Below, piece by piece: positions 8,838-16,816 of a stretch of DNA of 64,000 nucleotides (position 1 is its first letter; the number at the start of each line of letters is the position of its first letter). The position numbers were made by a program, and so were the translations under genes. The stretch covers positions 1 through 64,000 of the forward strand of contig NZ_MKXB01000194.1 of NCBI RefSeq assembly GCF_001865245.1, read 5' to 3'. Below the pieces are notes generated by a model. That model did no database searches, was not told the origin of the DNA, and saw only the letters and a list, made by a program, of their open reading frames with translations. Source of the DNA: Streptomyces sp. CC53. Its GTDB lineage: Bacteria; Actinomycetota; Actinomycetes; Streptomycetales; Streptomycetaceae.

Positions 8838-10301
8838 TCAGCCGGTGAGGGCCTTCGGTTCGCCCTCTGCCCGGGGCCGTTCCTCGACCATCTTGCCCCA
8901 CACGATCATGCGGTACGTACTGGTGAACTCCGGGGTGCAGGTGGTCAGCGTGATGTACCGGCCGGGCTCCTTGAAGCCGGATCCGTCGGGGATCGGCTTC
9001 AGCACCGAGATGTTCGAGGGCGGGGTCTGCGGCAGGATGCTGGCCATCTCGTAGACGTAGTACGTGTCCCGGGTCTCCACGACGATGGGGTCGCCGGGCT
9101 TGAGCTGGTTGATGTAGCGGAACGGCTCACCGTGGGTGTTGCGGTGCCCGGCGACCGCGAAGTTGCCTTCCTTGTCGGCGGGCATGGCGGTCTTCAGGGC
9201 GCCTTCGGCGTAGTGGCCGACCAGGCCCTTTTCGAGCACCTTCTCCTTGTCGATGCCCTCGGCGCCCGGAACCGCCACGTCCAGCTTGGGGATGTGCAGG
9301 ATCGCGAAGCCCTCTCCTGCCTCGAAGGCCTTGGGCGCGTCACTGCCCCCCTTCGCCCAGTCCTCCGTGATCCGGCTCTTCGCCTCGTCGACCTCCATGC
9401 CGGCCTGCACGTTCGTCCACACCAGCTGGTAGACGACGAACAGCAGCATGAGCACGCCGAAGGTGATGAAGATCTCCCCGACGGCCCGGCTGGCGATGAC
9501 GGCGAAGCTCTCCTTCGCGGCCCGTGCGGCCCTGCGCGCCTCCATCCGCGTCATGGGGGCGCCTGCGGCCGTGGATGAGGCCGCGGTGGGAGGAGGCGGG
9601 GTGGCGGGGCCGGCTGCGCCCCGACGGCGTCCCCGTCCCTTGGCGGCCCGACGCCGCTCGGCCCGGCCCCCGACGGGCACGGCACCGATGCCCCCGCCCG
9701 CGGGGCCGCCGGCGGCTTCGCTGTCCGCTGTGTGCGGCTCCTCCACGACCGGGATGGCGACGGTGTCGCCATGACCGCGGGGCGCGGTGGCGGCGTCGCG
9801 GTCGCGGCTCTGAGTGGTGCCGCCGTGGTCCGTTGCCGGGCCACCGTGGTCGGGGGGCGTCTCGGGGGCGTAGGCGGCGGGGGTCCCGTACGCGTCCTGG
9901 GTGGCCGCCGTGTGCGGGTCGGAGCCGGGTGGGGCGTACGGGTCGCCCGGGATGCCCGCGGCGGGGGCGGTCGGGTGGGGCACGTACGGCGCCTGCGGTG
10001 CGTAGGCGGCCGGTCCGGGCGCGTACGGCTGGTGCTGCGGCTGTTCACCGTATGCGTCGGGCTGCGACCGGCCCTCGGGGTACGGCCCGTACGACGCCGC
10101 GTCCGGGGAGGTCCCGTACGACGCGTACGGCTGGTGGGGCTGCTGCGGCACCTGGTGGCCGGCGTGCCCGCCGGCGCCCTCGTACGGCTCCCGGGGCGGC
10201 TCCGGGAGGTTCGGCGTCCGGAACCAGGGAGAGCCGTGCTGCCCGCCTTCCTGCCCGCCCCGGTCCCCCGCCGGATCGTGCTCCGGGCGCGCGGTGGTCA
10301 C
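8838..10301 (-). CDS. Class E sortase with long Pro/Tyr-rich N-terminal region
   Basis: A 487-residue sortase. Residues 1 to about 270 are a low-complexity cytoplasmic extension rich in Pro, Tyr, Gly and Gln. One transmembrane helix (IFITFGVLMLLFVVYQLVWT) and a class E sortase domain follow, with His in AGHRNTHG, Cys in TLTTCTP and Arg in STYRMIVWG. The GTG at 10301 is set by a GTGA overlap with the stop of the amidotransferase gene; translation upstream of this is antisense-like. Similarity to the downstream sortase suggests an old tandem duplication. The role of the extension is unknown. Confidence 0.92.
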   Translation of the reverse strand: MTTARPEHDPAGDRGGQEGGQHGSPWFRTPNLPEPPREPYEGAGGHAGHQVPQQPHQPYASYGTSPDAASYGPYPEGRSQPDAYGEQPQHQPYAPGPAAYAPQAPYVPHPTAPAAGIPGDPYAPPGSDPHTAATQDAYGTPAAYAPETPPDHGGPATDHGGTTQSRDRDAATAPRGHGDTVAIPVVEEPHTADSEAAGGPAGGGIGAVPVGGRAERRRAAKGRGRRRGAAGPATPPPPTAASSTAAGAPMTRMEARRAARAAKESFAVIASRAVGEIFITFGVLMLLFVVYQLVWTNVQAGMEVDEAKSRITEDWAKGGSDAPKAFEAGEGFAILHIPKLDVAVPGAEGIDKEKVLEKGLVGHYAEGALKTAMPADKEGNFAVAGHRNTHGEPFRYINQLKPGDPIVVETRDTYYVYEMASILPQTPPSNISVLKPIPDGSGFKEPGRYITLTTCTPEFTSTYRMIVWGKMVEERPRAEGEPKALTG

Positions 10302-10936
10302 GCGGCGGCCTTGCCCACCACCGGAGCCAGGCCGGCGGAGCGGCCGACCGCCCCGGTGTCGCCGCAACGCTCCAGCCAGTTGGCGAGCATCAGGTGCCCG
10401 TGCTCGGTGAGGACCGACTCCGGGTGGAACTGCACGCCCTCCACGGCGTGTTCGCGGTGCCGCAGTCCCATGATGATGCCGTCCTCGGTGCGCGCGGTGA
10501 CCTCGAGGACGTCGGGCAGCGCCTCCGGTTCGGCGGCGAGGGAGTGGTACCGGGTCGCGGTGAACGGGGACGGGAGTCCGGCGAAGACCCCTCCGCCCTC
10601 GTGGAGCACCAGCGAGGTCTTGCCGTGCAGCAGCTCCGGGGCGCGGTCGACGACACCGCCGTACGCGACGGCCATCGACTGCATGCCCAGGCAGACGCCG
10701 AAGACCGGGACGCCCGTGGCGGCGCAGTGCCGCACCATCTCGACGCACACCCCGGCCTGTTCGGGCGAGCCGGGCCCGGGGGAGAGCAGGACGCCGTCGA
10801 AGCCGTCCTGTACGTGCCCCGGCTCCACCTCGTCGTTCCGGCGGACCTCGCATTCGGCGCCGAGCTGGTAGAGGTACTGGACCAGGTTGAAGACGAAGCT
10901 GTCGTAGTTGTCGACGACGAGGATGCGCGCGCTCAC
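10298..10936 (-). CDS. PabA/TrpG-type glutamine amidotransferase (aminodeoxychorismate/anthranilate synthase component II)
   Basis: A 212-residue class I glutamine amidotransferase that would release ammonia from glutamine for chorismate amination, leading to p-aminobenzoate (folate) or anthranilate (tryptophan). The motifs are clear: NYDSFVFNL, LLSPGPGSPE, the nucleophile Cys in GVCLGMQ, and the His-Glu pair in GVQFHPES. No component I gene lies nearby, so the partner is elsewhere. The GTG start forms a GTGA overlap with the small membrane protein upstream, and the stop overlaps the next sortase start. The M. tuberculosis counterpart, also beside pknB, is annotated trpG/pabA. Confidence 0.93.
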   Translation of the reverse strand: MSARILVVDNYDSFVFNLVQYLYQLGAECEVRRNDEVEPGHVQDGFDGVLLSPGPGSPEQAGVCVEMVRHCAATGVPVFGVCLGMQSMAVAYGGVVDRAPELLHGKTSLVLHEGGGVFAGLPSPFTATRYHSLAAEPEALPDVLEVTARTEDGIIMGLRHREHAVEGVQFHPESVLTEHGHLMLANWLERCGDTGAVGRSAGLAPVVGKAAA

Positions 10937-11097
10937 TGCTGACCGTCCACCGTCACATCGTTGAACGGAAGCAGAGGCTCCGCCCAGGGGAACACGTACT
11001 GGAAGAGCAGGTAGACGACCCCGAGGGCGAGCAGGAGCGAGAGGGCGCCGCGCACCCATGCGTTGCCCGGGAGATGCCGCCAGATCCAGCCGTACAT
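10933..11097 (-). CDS. Small single-pass membrane protein (54 aa)
   Basis: A short protein starting MYGWIWRHLPGN, with one hydrophobic helix (about residues 19-38) and a polar C-terminus ending in DVTVDGQQ. I recognise this as a small protein kept between the DUF881 gene and pabA in Streptomyces, but no function is known to me. Its stop overlaps the pabA start (GTGA), which implies coupled translation. The ATG at 11097 is preferred over upstream in-frame starts because the conserved-looking sequence begins there. Confidence 0.8.
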   Translation of the reverse strand: MYGWIWRHLPGNAWVRGALSLLLALGVVYLLFQYVFPWAEPLLPFNDVTVDGQQ

Positions 11098-11205
11098 GAC
11101 GTCTGCTGTCCCTTCCGTTCGATACCGCACCAGAGTACGGCCCGTTCCCCTCCTCTTGGGGAACCTGTGGAAAGCCTGTGACCTACGCCGCCGGGTCCCG
11201 GGCGG

Positions 11206-11976
11206 TCACGGGGCGGCGGGGCTGGCGTAGTGCAGGTCGAGCGTGCCCGAGTAGCCGGGCAGCGTCGTGGCACCGCGCTCGTCGACCTTCCAGCCGAGGC
11301 CGTACGCCTTCACGTACAGCAGGTAGTTCTGGATCGCGGGGGACGCGTCGAGCGCCTTGCGCAGGGCCCGGACGTCGCCGACGGCGGTGACCTTGTAGGG
11401 CGGCGAGTAGACCCGGCCCTGGAGGAGCAGGGTGTTGCCGACGCACCGCACCGCGCTGGTGGAGATCAGCCGCTGGTCCATGACCTGGATGCCCTCGGCT
11501 CCGCCCGCCCACAGCGCGTTCACCACGGCTTGGAGGTCCTGCTGGTGGATGACGAGGTCGTCGGCGCGGGGCTCCGGGTAGCCGGGAGCGGCGCGGGCGT
11601 CCGGCGGGGCGTCGTTGAGCGTGATCGTGAGGGCCCGGCCCGACACCTCGGTGGTGCCGGCGGCCTTCTCCAGGGCGCCGAGCCGTGCGGCGTCGTCCTG
11701 GCTCGCCCCGGCGTCCCGGCGGGCGAGGGCACCGACCTCGGAGCGGACGGCCGCGGTGGACTCCTCCAGCTCGGCGTTCCTGTCGTTGCGCTCGCGTACC
11801 AGGTCGGAGAGGCGCAGCAGGGAGTCGTCCGTGCGGATGTTGGTGCCCTTGGCGGTGTTGAAGCTGGTGACGAAGAGCAGGCCCGCAAGGGCGAAGACGG
11901 CAGCGGTGAGCAGCCGGACCGGCCGCCATCGTCCGCGCCGGGCCGGCTCTCGGGGAGAGTCGGCGGAATTGCTCAA
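11206..11976 (-). CDS. DUF881-family membrane-anchored protein
   Basis: A 256-residue protein of the DUF881 family. It has a basic N-terminus, one transmembrane helix (about residues 22-42), a coiled-coil-like stretch rich in Arg/Glu, and an extracytoplasmic DUF881 domain containing VIHQQDLQAVVNALWAGGAE. The family sits next to crgA across actinobacteria and is presumed to act in the envelope or division, but no activity is established. The start is a TTG (MSNSADSPRE). It is divergent from crgA, with a shared 148-base promoter region. Confidence 0.88.
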   Translation of the reverse strand: MSNSADSPREPARRGRWRPVRLLTAAVFALAGLLFVTSFNTAKGTNIRTDDSLLRLSDLVRERNDRNAELEESTAAVRSEVGALARRDAGASQDDAARLGALEKAAGTTEVSGRALTITLNDAPPDARAAPGYPEPRADDLVIHQQDLQAVVNALWAGGAEGIQVMDQRLISTSAVRCVGNTLLLQGRVYSPPYKVTAVGDVRALRKALDASPAIQNYLLYVKAYGLGWKVDERGATTLPGYSGTLDLHYASPAAP

Positions 11977-12124
11977 CGTACCCTTATCTCCTTAGGCGTC
12001 GCAGAAGCACTACGCTAACGGACGCCCGGGCGGGACGACGGTGCCCCCTCGCTCCGCGCCCCGGTACCAGCCAGCAGCCAACGTTCCTGCGCGGTCACGC
12101 AGCGCATCGACAGGAGAGTCCCTC

Positions 12125-12382
12125 GTGCCGAAGTCACGGATCCGCAAGAAGGCCGACTACACGCCGCCGCCCGCCGCCAAGCAGGCGACCGCGATCAAGC
12201 TGACGAACCGCAGCTGGGTCGCCCCCGTGATGCTGGCGCTCTTCGCGATCGGGCTGGCCTGGATCGTCGTCTTCTACGTCACCGACGGCACCCTGCCGGT
12301 CGAGTCGCTCGGCAACTGGAACATCGTGGTGGGCTTCGGCTTCATCGCCGGCGGCTTCGCCGTCTCCACCCAGTGGAAGTGA
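12125..12382 (+). CDS. crgA: CrgA, septation inhibitor / divisome membrane protein
   Basis: An 85-residue protein with two transmembrane helices (about residues 34-54 and 64-81) and a basic N-terminus, matching CrgA, which in Streptomyces controls FtsZ-ring formation before sporulation septation and in mycobacteria helps recruit divisome proteins. The GTG at 12125 has AGGAG 8 bases upstream and begins the conserved MPKSRIRKKADYTPP; an in-frame GTG at 12041 lacks this support. It faces the rhomboid gene across an intergenic region that holds DnaA boxes. Confidence 0.96.
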   Translation: MPKSRIRKKADYTPPPAAKQATAIKLTNRSWVAPVMLALFAIGLAWIVVFYVTDGTLPVESLGNWNIVVGFGFIAGGFAVSTQWK

Positions 12383-12435
12383 CCCACCCGGCCGCGTAGC
12401 GGGTGGAGGGTTGCCGAGTCAAGCCCTCCCCCGGG

Positions 12436-12646
12436 TTATCCACAGCGTTGTACACAGCCGTGGAAAAGGTCAGACGATCTGTGGATAACTCCCATGAGGT
12501 TGACGCCGATGTGACCGCGGCGGGGCCCACAGGGGCTCCGCCGGTCACATCTCTCACCGTCCGCAGAGTGCAACGCCGCAGGTCAGCGGCTAGGGGCAGC
12601 GCCCTCCCGGACAGAACGCGGCCGAATTGTCACCTACTGTGGACAA
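12436..12646. promoter_or_regulatory. Cluster of DnaA boxes outside oriC
   Basis: Four near-consensus DnaA boxes lie in the crgA-rhomboid intergenic region. They are TTATCCACA at 12436-12444, TTGTACACA at 12448-12456, TTATCCACA on the minus strand at 12480-12488, and TTGTCCACA on the minus strand at 12638-12646. Three are exact matches to TTRTCCACA. The cluster is about 20 kb from oriC. Its role is unknown; DnaA titration or local gene control are options. Confidence 0.65.
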
Positions 12647-12674
12647 GTTCGTTCACGTTGGGGATAGCGGACGC

Positions 12675-13553
12675 TCAGGTGAGCGAGGCAGTCCGCAGAA
12701 CGACGATCACGGCCGACGCCAGCAGCACCAGCGCACAGACGCCGGCCTGCACGGCGGAACGCCCCCTGCGGGGCGCACGCACCATGCCGAAGGCGACGAC
12801 CGCACCGGCGACCAGCCCGCCGAGGTGGGCCTCCCAGGCGATCGAGTCGCGGAAGACGATGGTCACCAGCACGTTCAGACCGATCAGCGCCAGAACCGGC
12901 CGCAGGTCGTGGTTCAGCCGGCGCATCACCACGAACGTCGCGCCCATCAGTCCGAAGCCTGCGCCCGAGGCACCCAGCGCGCCCGCGTTCGGTGCGGCCA
13001 GCAGGTACGTGAGCGCACTGCCCGCGAGGCCGGACAGCAGGTAGAGCGCCAGATAGCGGACCCGGCCGAAGGCGGCCTCCAGCGGGCCGCCCAGCACCCA
13101 CACGAGCAGCATGTTCAGGCCGATGTGCCAGGGCGCCTCGTGCAGGAACATCGACGTCACCAGGCGGTACCACTCGCCGTCGGCGACCCCGACCACCCGG
13201 CCGAGAGCCGGGTCGAAGGCGTAGCCGACCAGTGTCAGCTCGTCCACGAGCCCGTCGACGACCCAGCCGGCGAGGAATACCAGCAGGTTGATCCCGATGA
13301 GGACCTTGGTGACCAGATGCGGGTCCCCGGCCGTGACGGCGCCGCCCACGAGGTTCCTCGGACGGCTCGCGTCCCGCGCGCGCCCCGTCCCGGAGCCCCC
13401 GCGCACGCACTCCGGGCACTGGAACCCCACCGACGCCTCGACCATGCAGTCCGGGCAGATGGGCCGCTCGCACCGGGTGCAGCGGATGCCGGTCTCCACC
13501 CCGGGGTGGCGGTAGCAACTGGACAACCCGTTCGGCGCCTGGTCCTGCTCCAT
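12675..13553 (-). CDS. Rhomboid-family intramembrane serine protease with N-terminal zinc-ribbon-like segment
   Basis: A 292-residue membrane protein. The N-terminus carries paired cysteines (CTRCERPICPDCM and FQCPEC) resembling a zinc ribbon or B-box-like element. Six or so transmembrane helices follow, with the catalytic Ser in GASGAGFG and the His in AHLGG. Rhomboids cut substrates within the membrane; the substrate is unknown. The ATG at 13553 has GAGGGG upstream; the longer open frame beyond it is antisense to the cyclophilin gene. A rhomboid gene near the cyclophilin is a common actinobacterial arrangement. Confidence 0.92.
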   Translation of the reverse strand: MEQDQAPNGLSSCYRHPGVETGIRCTRCERPICPDCMVEASVGFQCPECVRGGSGTGRARDASRPRNLVGGAVTAGDPHLVTKVLIGINLLVFLAGWVVDGLVDELTLVGYAFDPALGRVVGVADGEWYRLVTSMFLHEAPWHIGLNMLLVWVLGGPLEAAFGRVRYLALYLLSGLAGSALTYLLAAPNAGALGASGAGFGLMGATFVVMRRLNHDLRPVLALIGLNVLVTIVFRDSIAWEAHLGGLVAGAVVAFGMVRAPRRGRSAVQAGVCALVLLASAVIVVLRTASLT

Positions 13554-13582
13554 GGGGATCCCCTCGTCGTGGTACGTGCCAA

Positions 13583-13614
13583 CGCCCCGCCCTTCCTTAC
13601 GGACGGGCGGGGCG
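13583..13614 (-). terminator. Hairpin terminator after the cyclophilin gene
   Basis: A 10-bp perfect GC-rich inverted repeat (13583-13592 with 13605-13614) with a 12-base loop lies between the cyclophilin stop and the rhomboid start, both on the minus strand. Confidence 0.6.
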
Positions 13615-13650
13615 AAAAGGTTCCCGCGGGGAAACCCGGCTCCTGCGGGC

Positions 13651-14184
13651 TCAGCCCTGGCGGGACTCGACCACCACGGACTCGATGACCACGTCCTGCA
13701 CCGGACGGTCGGTGCGCGGGTTGGTCTGGGCGGTCGCGATGGCGTCCACGACCTTCTTGCCCGCCTCCGTGGTGACCTCACCGAAGATGGTGTGCTTGCC
13801 GGTGAGCCAGGTCGTCGGCGCGACGGTGATGAAGAACTGCGAGCCGTTGGTGCCCGGACCGGCGTTGGCCATGGCCAGCAGGTACGGCTTCGTGAAGGCG
13901 AGGTCCGGGTGGAACTCGTCCTTGAACTCGTACCCCGGGCCGCCCGTGCCGTTGCCCAGGGGGTCACCGCCCTGGATCATGAAGCCGCTGATGACACGGT
14001 GGAAGACCGTGCCGTCGTACAGCGGGTCCGTGGTGCGCTGGCCCGTCGCCGGGTTCGTCCACTCGCGCTCGCCCTTGGCGAGCTCCACGAAGTTCTTGAC
14101 CGTCGTCGGCGCGTGGTCCGGGAAGAGCCGGATCTCGATGTCGCCGTGGTTGGTCTTCAGGGTGGCGTAAAGCTGCTCGGCCAC
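13651..14184 (-). CDS. ppiA: Cyclophilin-type peptidyl-prolyl cis-trans isomerase
   Basis: A 177-residue cytoplasmic cyclophilin that speeds prolyl isomerisation in protein folding. The active-site signatures FHRVISGFMIQGGD, GTNGSQFFIT and the Trp-containing TTWLTGKHTIFG are present. There is no signal peptide. The GTG at 14184 has GGAAGG 6 bases upstream and begins the folded domain; translation further upstream is an artefact antisense to the next gene. It corresponds in position to ppiA beside gyrA and the tRNA genes in mycobacteria. Confidence 0.95.
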   Translation of the reverse strand: MAEQLYATLKTNHGDIEIRLFPDHAPTTVKNFVELAKGEREWTNPATGQRTTDPLYDGTVFHRVISGFMIQGGDPLGNGTGGPGYEFKDEFHPDLAFTKPYLLAMANAGPGTNGSQFFITVAPTTWLTGKHTIFGEVTTEAGKKVVDAIATAQTNPRTDRPVQDVVIESVVVESRQG

Positions 14185-14367
14185 GGTGTGCCTTCCTTGG
14201 GTCTTGTCTGTCGTACCGATCCTCGCACGTCCGGTGGGGCCGTTGCCCCGGATGCCCGCCCCGCATGCCGACCTCCGGACCGGGAGGCATGATTTCGAAA
14301 AGGGTGGATAGGCGAAGAATCGCCCGACCTCGCCACCGAGGAGCCCGCCACTGAAGAGGAGGATCCC

Positions 14368-15057
14368 GTGACCCGTATGGACGGCGTGCGCGCCGCGACC
14401 GGTACGGCGAAGGACAGCGTGCTGCACGCCGCGGACGTGGTGGCGCCCTACGCCGGCGCGGCCAGGGAGCAGGCCGCGCTGTACGCGCACGAGGCACGCG
14501 TCAAGATGGCGCCCAAGGTCTCGAAGGCCGCCCACCAGGCCGGTCGGCAGGCCCGCGCCCAGTACGCGGTCCTCGTCGCACCGCACGTACCCCCGAAACT
14601 CGACGATGCCGCACACCGCGCCGTACACCAGACCCGCCTGGCCGCCCGCCATGCCGCGGAGTACGCCGCCCCGCGGGTGGAGCATGCGGTGGCCGCCGCC
14701 GGGCCGCTGCGTGACGAGGCCGTGGCCCGCTCCGCCGCCGCCCTCGCCGCGCTGCGCGGACAGGTGACGGCGAAGGAACTCAAGAAGCTCGTCAGGAAGC
14801 ACGAGCGCCGCGCGAAGGCCCGGCGCACCGCGAAGGGCGTCGCCGTGGCGGGGCTGGTCCTCGGCGGAGCCGTGGCCGCCTGGAAGTGGTGGGAGCGGCA
14901 GTCCGCCCCCGACTGGCTGGTCGAGCCCCCGGAGCCGACGGAGGTGGCCGAGCGCTCCCCGCTCGCGTCCGTCGACGGGAGCGGCCCGTCCTCGCCGGGT
15001 CGGGAAGCCGAGCCGGGAGCCGCCGAGAACGGCGACGACAGCGACCGCCGCAGCTGA
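14368..15057 (+). CDS. DUF5324-family protein
   Basis: A 229-residue protein, Ala/Arg/His-rich and mostly helical in its first 150 residues, with a short hydrophobic segment near residues 153-170 (GVAVAGLVLGGAVAAW) and an acidic, Pro-rich tail. I recognise it as a DUF5324-type protein restricted to Streptomyces and relatives; its function is unknown. The GTG start has a strong AGAGGAGG site. It is divergent from the cyclophilin gene with a 183-base gap that probably holds both promoters. Confidence 0.85.
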   Translation: MTRMDGVRAATGTAKDSVLHAADVVAPYAGAAREQAALYAHEARVKMAPKVSKAAHQAGRQARAQYAVLVAPHVPPKLDDAAHRAVHQTRLAARHAAEYAAPRVEHAVAAAGPLRDEAVARSAAALAALRGQVTAKELKKLVRKHERRAKARRTAKGVAVAGLVLGGAVAAWKWWERQSAPDWLVEPPEPTEVAERSPLASVDGSGPSSPGREAEPGAAENGDDSDRRS

Positions 15058-15064
15058 CGGCCCG

Positions 15065-15514
15065 CTACAGCGCCGCCGCGCCACCGGACAAGGGCGCGGC
15101 GGCCGCGCCGGCGGAAGCGGGGACTCCCCGTGTGCCGCAGGCCGACGCGGACGAGCCGGCGACACCGTGGGCGCCCGCGGGCGCGGCCGGAGCCCCGGCG
15201 CACGCCGTGAGGGGAGCAGAGGCCGCGAGCTCGGCCACCGGCCGCCGTACCGCCGGGGAGGCCCCGTGCGCCTCGGCGCGAATGCGCTGCTTCATCGTGG
15301 GCGGCAGCGCCCGGGCCCGTACGGCGCCGAGTCCCCGGCCCGCCGCACCGCCCGCCTCCACCGCGCGCTGGGCGGGAACGGCCGGACGCACCGGCGCGGC
15401 CGCCCCGGTCCGACCGTCCGCCGCGAGGGAGGGCCGCAGCCCGAACAGGGCGAGGAGCACCCGCAGGAGAGAGACGATTGCGGTGCGGAACTGCTTGACC
15501 ATGACGGCGGCCAT
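15065..15514 (-). CDS. DUF6344-like small protein, start uncertain
   Basis: About 149 residues: a hydrophobic N-terminus (MVKQFRTAIVSLLRVLLALFG) followed by an Ala/Arg/Pro-rich tail without clear motifs. The head resembles DUF6344 proteins of Streptomyces; it may be a signal anchor. Function is unknown. The ATG at 15514 is chosen as the family-like start; an ATG at 15565 with AGGAAGG close upstream would add 17 residues. It is convergent with the DUF5324 gene, only 7 bases away. Confidence 0.6.
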   Translation of the reverse strand: MAAVMVKQFRTAIVSLLRVLLALFGLRPSLAADGRTGAAAPVRPAVPAQRAVEAGGAAGRGLGAVRARALPPTMKQRIRAEAHGASPAVRRPVAELAASAPLTACAGAPAAPAGAHGVAGSSASACGTRGVPASAGAAAAPLSGGAAAL

Positions 15515-15696
15515 GACTCCTCGCTTTCCCATCACGTCGGACACATCGGATTGGGCGATCTGCATACCTTCCTCATGATGTGTCCGCACGTCGAGAACAG
15601 GAGCAGCACCGCCGTCAGCACGCAGATCTTCAGATGAACACCACCCGTTCGGCCCCTCCGCCGCCGCAGCGGCCGCTCCGCACGGCACGGCGGCCT

Positions 15697-15728
15697 CCTG
15701 ACGCCCCTTCAACAGAAAGGGCGTCAGG
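15697..15728 (-). terminator. Hairpin between two hypothetical genes
   Basis: CCTGACGCCC at 15697-15706 pairs with GGGCGTCAGG at 15719-15728, followed on the minus strand by the DUF6344 gene region. It lies just after the stop of the gene at 15783 and is the likely terminator for it. Confidence 0.65.
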
Positions 15729-15782
15729 GCAACGTGCCACGGGCGTACAGGCCCGGCGCCGGACCCGTCGGCCGCGCCCGCC

Positions 15783-16286
15783 TCACCGGCCGGCCCAGCG
15801 CTCCAGCAGTTCCTCCAGCAGCGCCTCCCGCTCCGCGGGCCGCAGCGCGACGGGGCAGTCGGAGGCACGCCACCAGCCGGTCAGCAGGGACGGGCGCGCC
15901 GCCCCGGAAGTGAAGCGGTCCAGCAGCCGGTGCGACAGCGCCACCTCCCGTTCGCTGTACGCCGGCCACGCGGCCGAGGGCACCTCGTACGCGCCCTCCC
16001 CTTCTGCCAGCGTGACCCGAACCGTCATCAGCGGCGGCTCCTCGGGGCCGCCGAAGCCCGCCGCTGTCGTCGCGAAGCTCAGCGCCGTACTCAGGCCCCG
16101 CCGGAAGGCCGACCTGACGGGAGCGTCGACGACGGTCACCCGCTCCACCTGCTCCCAGGCCCAGGAACCGGTCTCCGTGCCGAAGACCTCCAGCCCCGCG
16201 TCCGTCAGCCGGATGCCGGTGCCGTCCCTGAGCGGCGGGGCACCGAGCAGGCACCCCTTCCCGTCGACCCAGAAGAGACCGGCCAT
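15783..16286 (-). CDS. Hypothetical protein, Streptomyces-type
   Basis: A 167-residue soluble protein starting MAGLFWVDGKGCLLG, with the phrase GIRLTDAGLEVFGTE and Trp-rich spots, ending LEELLERWAGR. I do not recognise a characterised domain; the first 100 residues look like a compact beta-rich domain. The ATG at 16286 is preceded by GGAGAAGGGG; an upstream ATG at 16364 with GAGAGG is an alternative that would add 26 residues. It is on the same strand as the MazG-like gene 113 bases upstream. Confidence 0.72.
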   Translation of the reverse strand: MAGLFWVDGKGCLLGAPPLRDGTGIRLTDAGLEVFGTETGSWAWEQVERVTVVDAPVRSAFRRGLSTALSFATTAAGFGGPEEPPLMTVRVTLAEGEGAYEVPSAAWPAYSEREVALSHRLLDRFTSGAARPSLLTGWWRASDCPVALRPAEREALLEELLERWAGR

Positions 16287-16399
16287 CGCCCCTTCTCCCG
16301 CGGGCACCGCGGGCTCTCCGGGGTCCGGGACGGCCTGCCTTTCCACTGCTCCCACTGATCGCATCCATCCTCTCGGCGTCACCTGTCAGTGCCCAGTGT

Positions 16400-16816
16400 T
16401 CACCGGCCGCCCTGGCTCTGCGTCTCCTCCGGCCACCCCTGCGCGCGCAGCACGGCCGCCACGTCGGGGGCCCGGTACGAGTCGCCCTTGAGGACCTTGC
16501 CGTCGGACCGCAGGGACGGCCGGCCGTCGGGGCCGAGCTTCGACATGTTCGCCCGGTGCACCTCTTCGAGGACGGCATCGAGGTCGATCCCGTGGACGAG
16601 TGCCGTGCCGTACGCCACGTACACCACGTCGGCGAGCTCGTGGGCGAACTCCACGAGCCCGCCCGCGGCAGCGGCCTCGCCCAGCTCGGACACCTCCTCC
16701 TCCAGCAGGTCCTGGCGGTGCCGCGCCACCTCGGGCGGCACCTCGGCGGGACGGGTGCGGGCAGCGAGCCCGAACGCCTCGTGGAACTCCCGCACCAGCT
16801 CGGACACGGACCGCAT
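16400..16816 (-). CDS. MazG-like nucleotide pyrophosphohydrolase (phosphoribosyl-ATP diphosphatase superfamily)
   Basis: A 138-residue all-alpha NTP-pyrophosphatase-type protein. The metal-binding pattern is visible: EEEVSELGEA followed by ELADVVYV, as in MazG and HisE-like folds. The C-terminal part (NMSKLGPDGRPSLRSDGKVLKG) is typical of a bacterial subgroup whose substrate is unproven; house-cleaning hydrolysis of nucleotides is likely. The ATG at 16816 (MRSVSELVREFHEAF) follows a GGGGG run; longer starts are unsupported. Confidence 0.86.
   Translation of the reverse strand: MRSVSELVREFHEAFGLAARTRPAEVPPEVARHRQDLLEEEVSELGEAAAAGGLVEFAHELADVVYVAYGTALVHGIDLDAVLEEVHRANMSKLGPDGRPSLRSDGKVLKGDSYRAPDVAAVLRAQGWPEETQSQGGR

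Noticed and set aside
12384..12406. Short hairpin just after crgA as a terminator
   Set aside because: The stem is only 7 bp with a 9-base loop, too weak to call.
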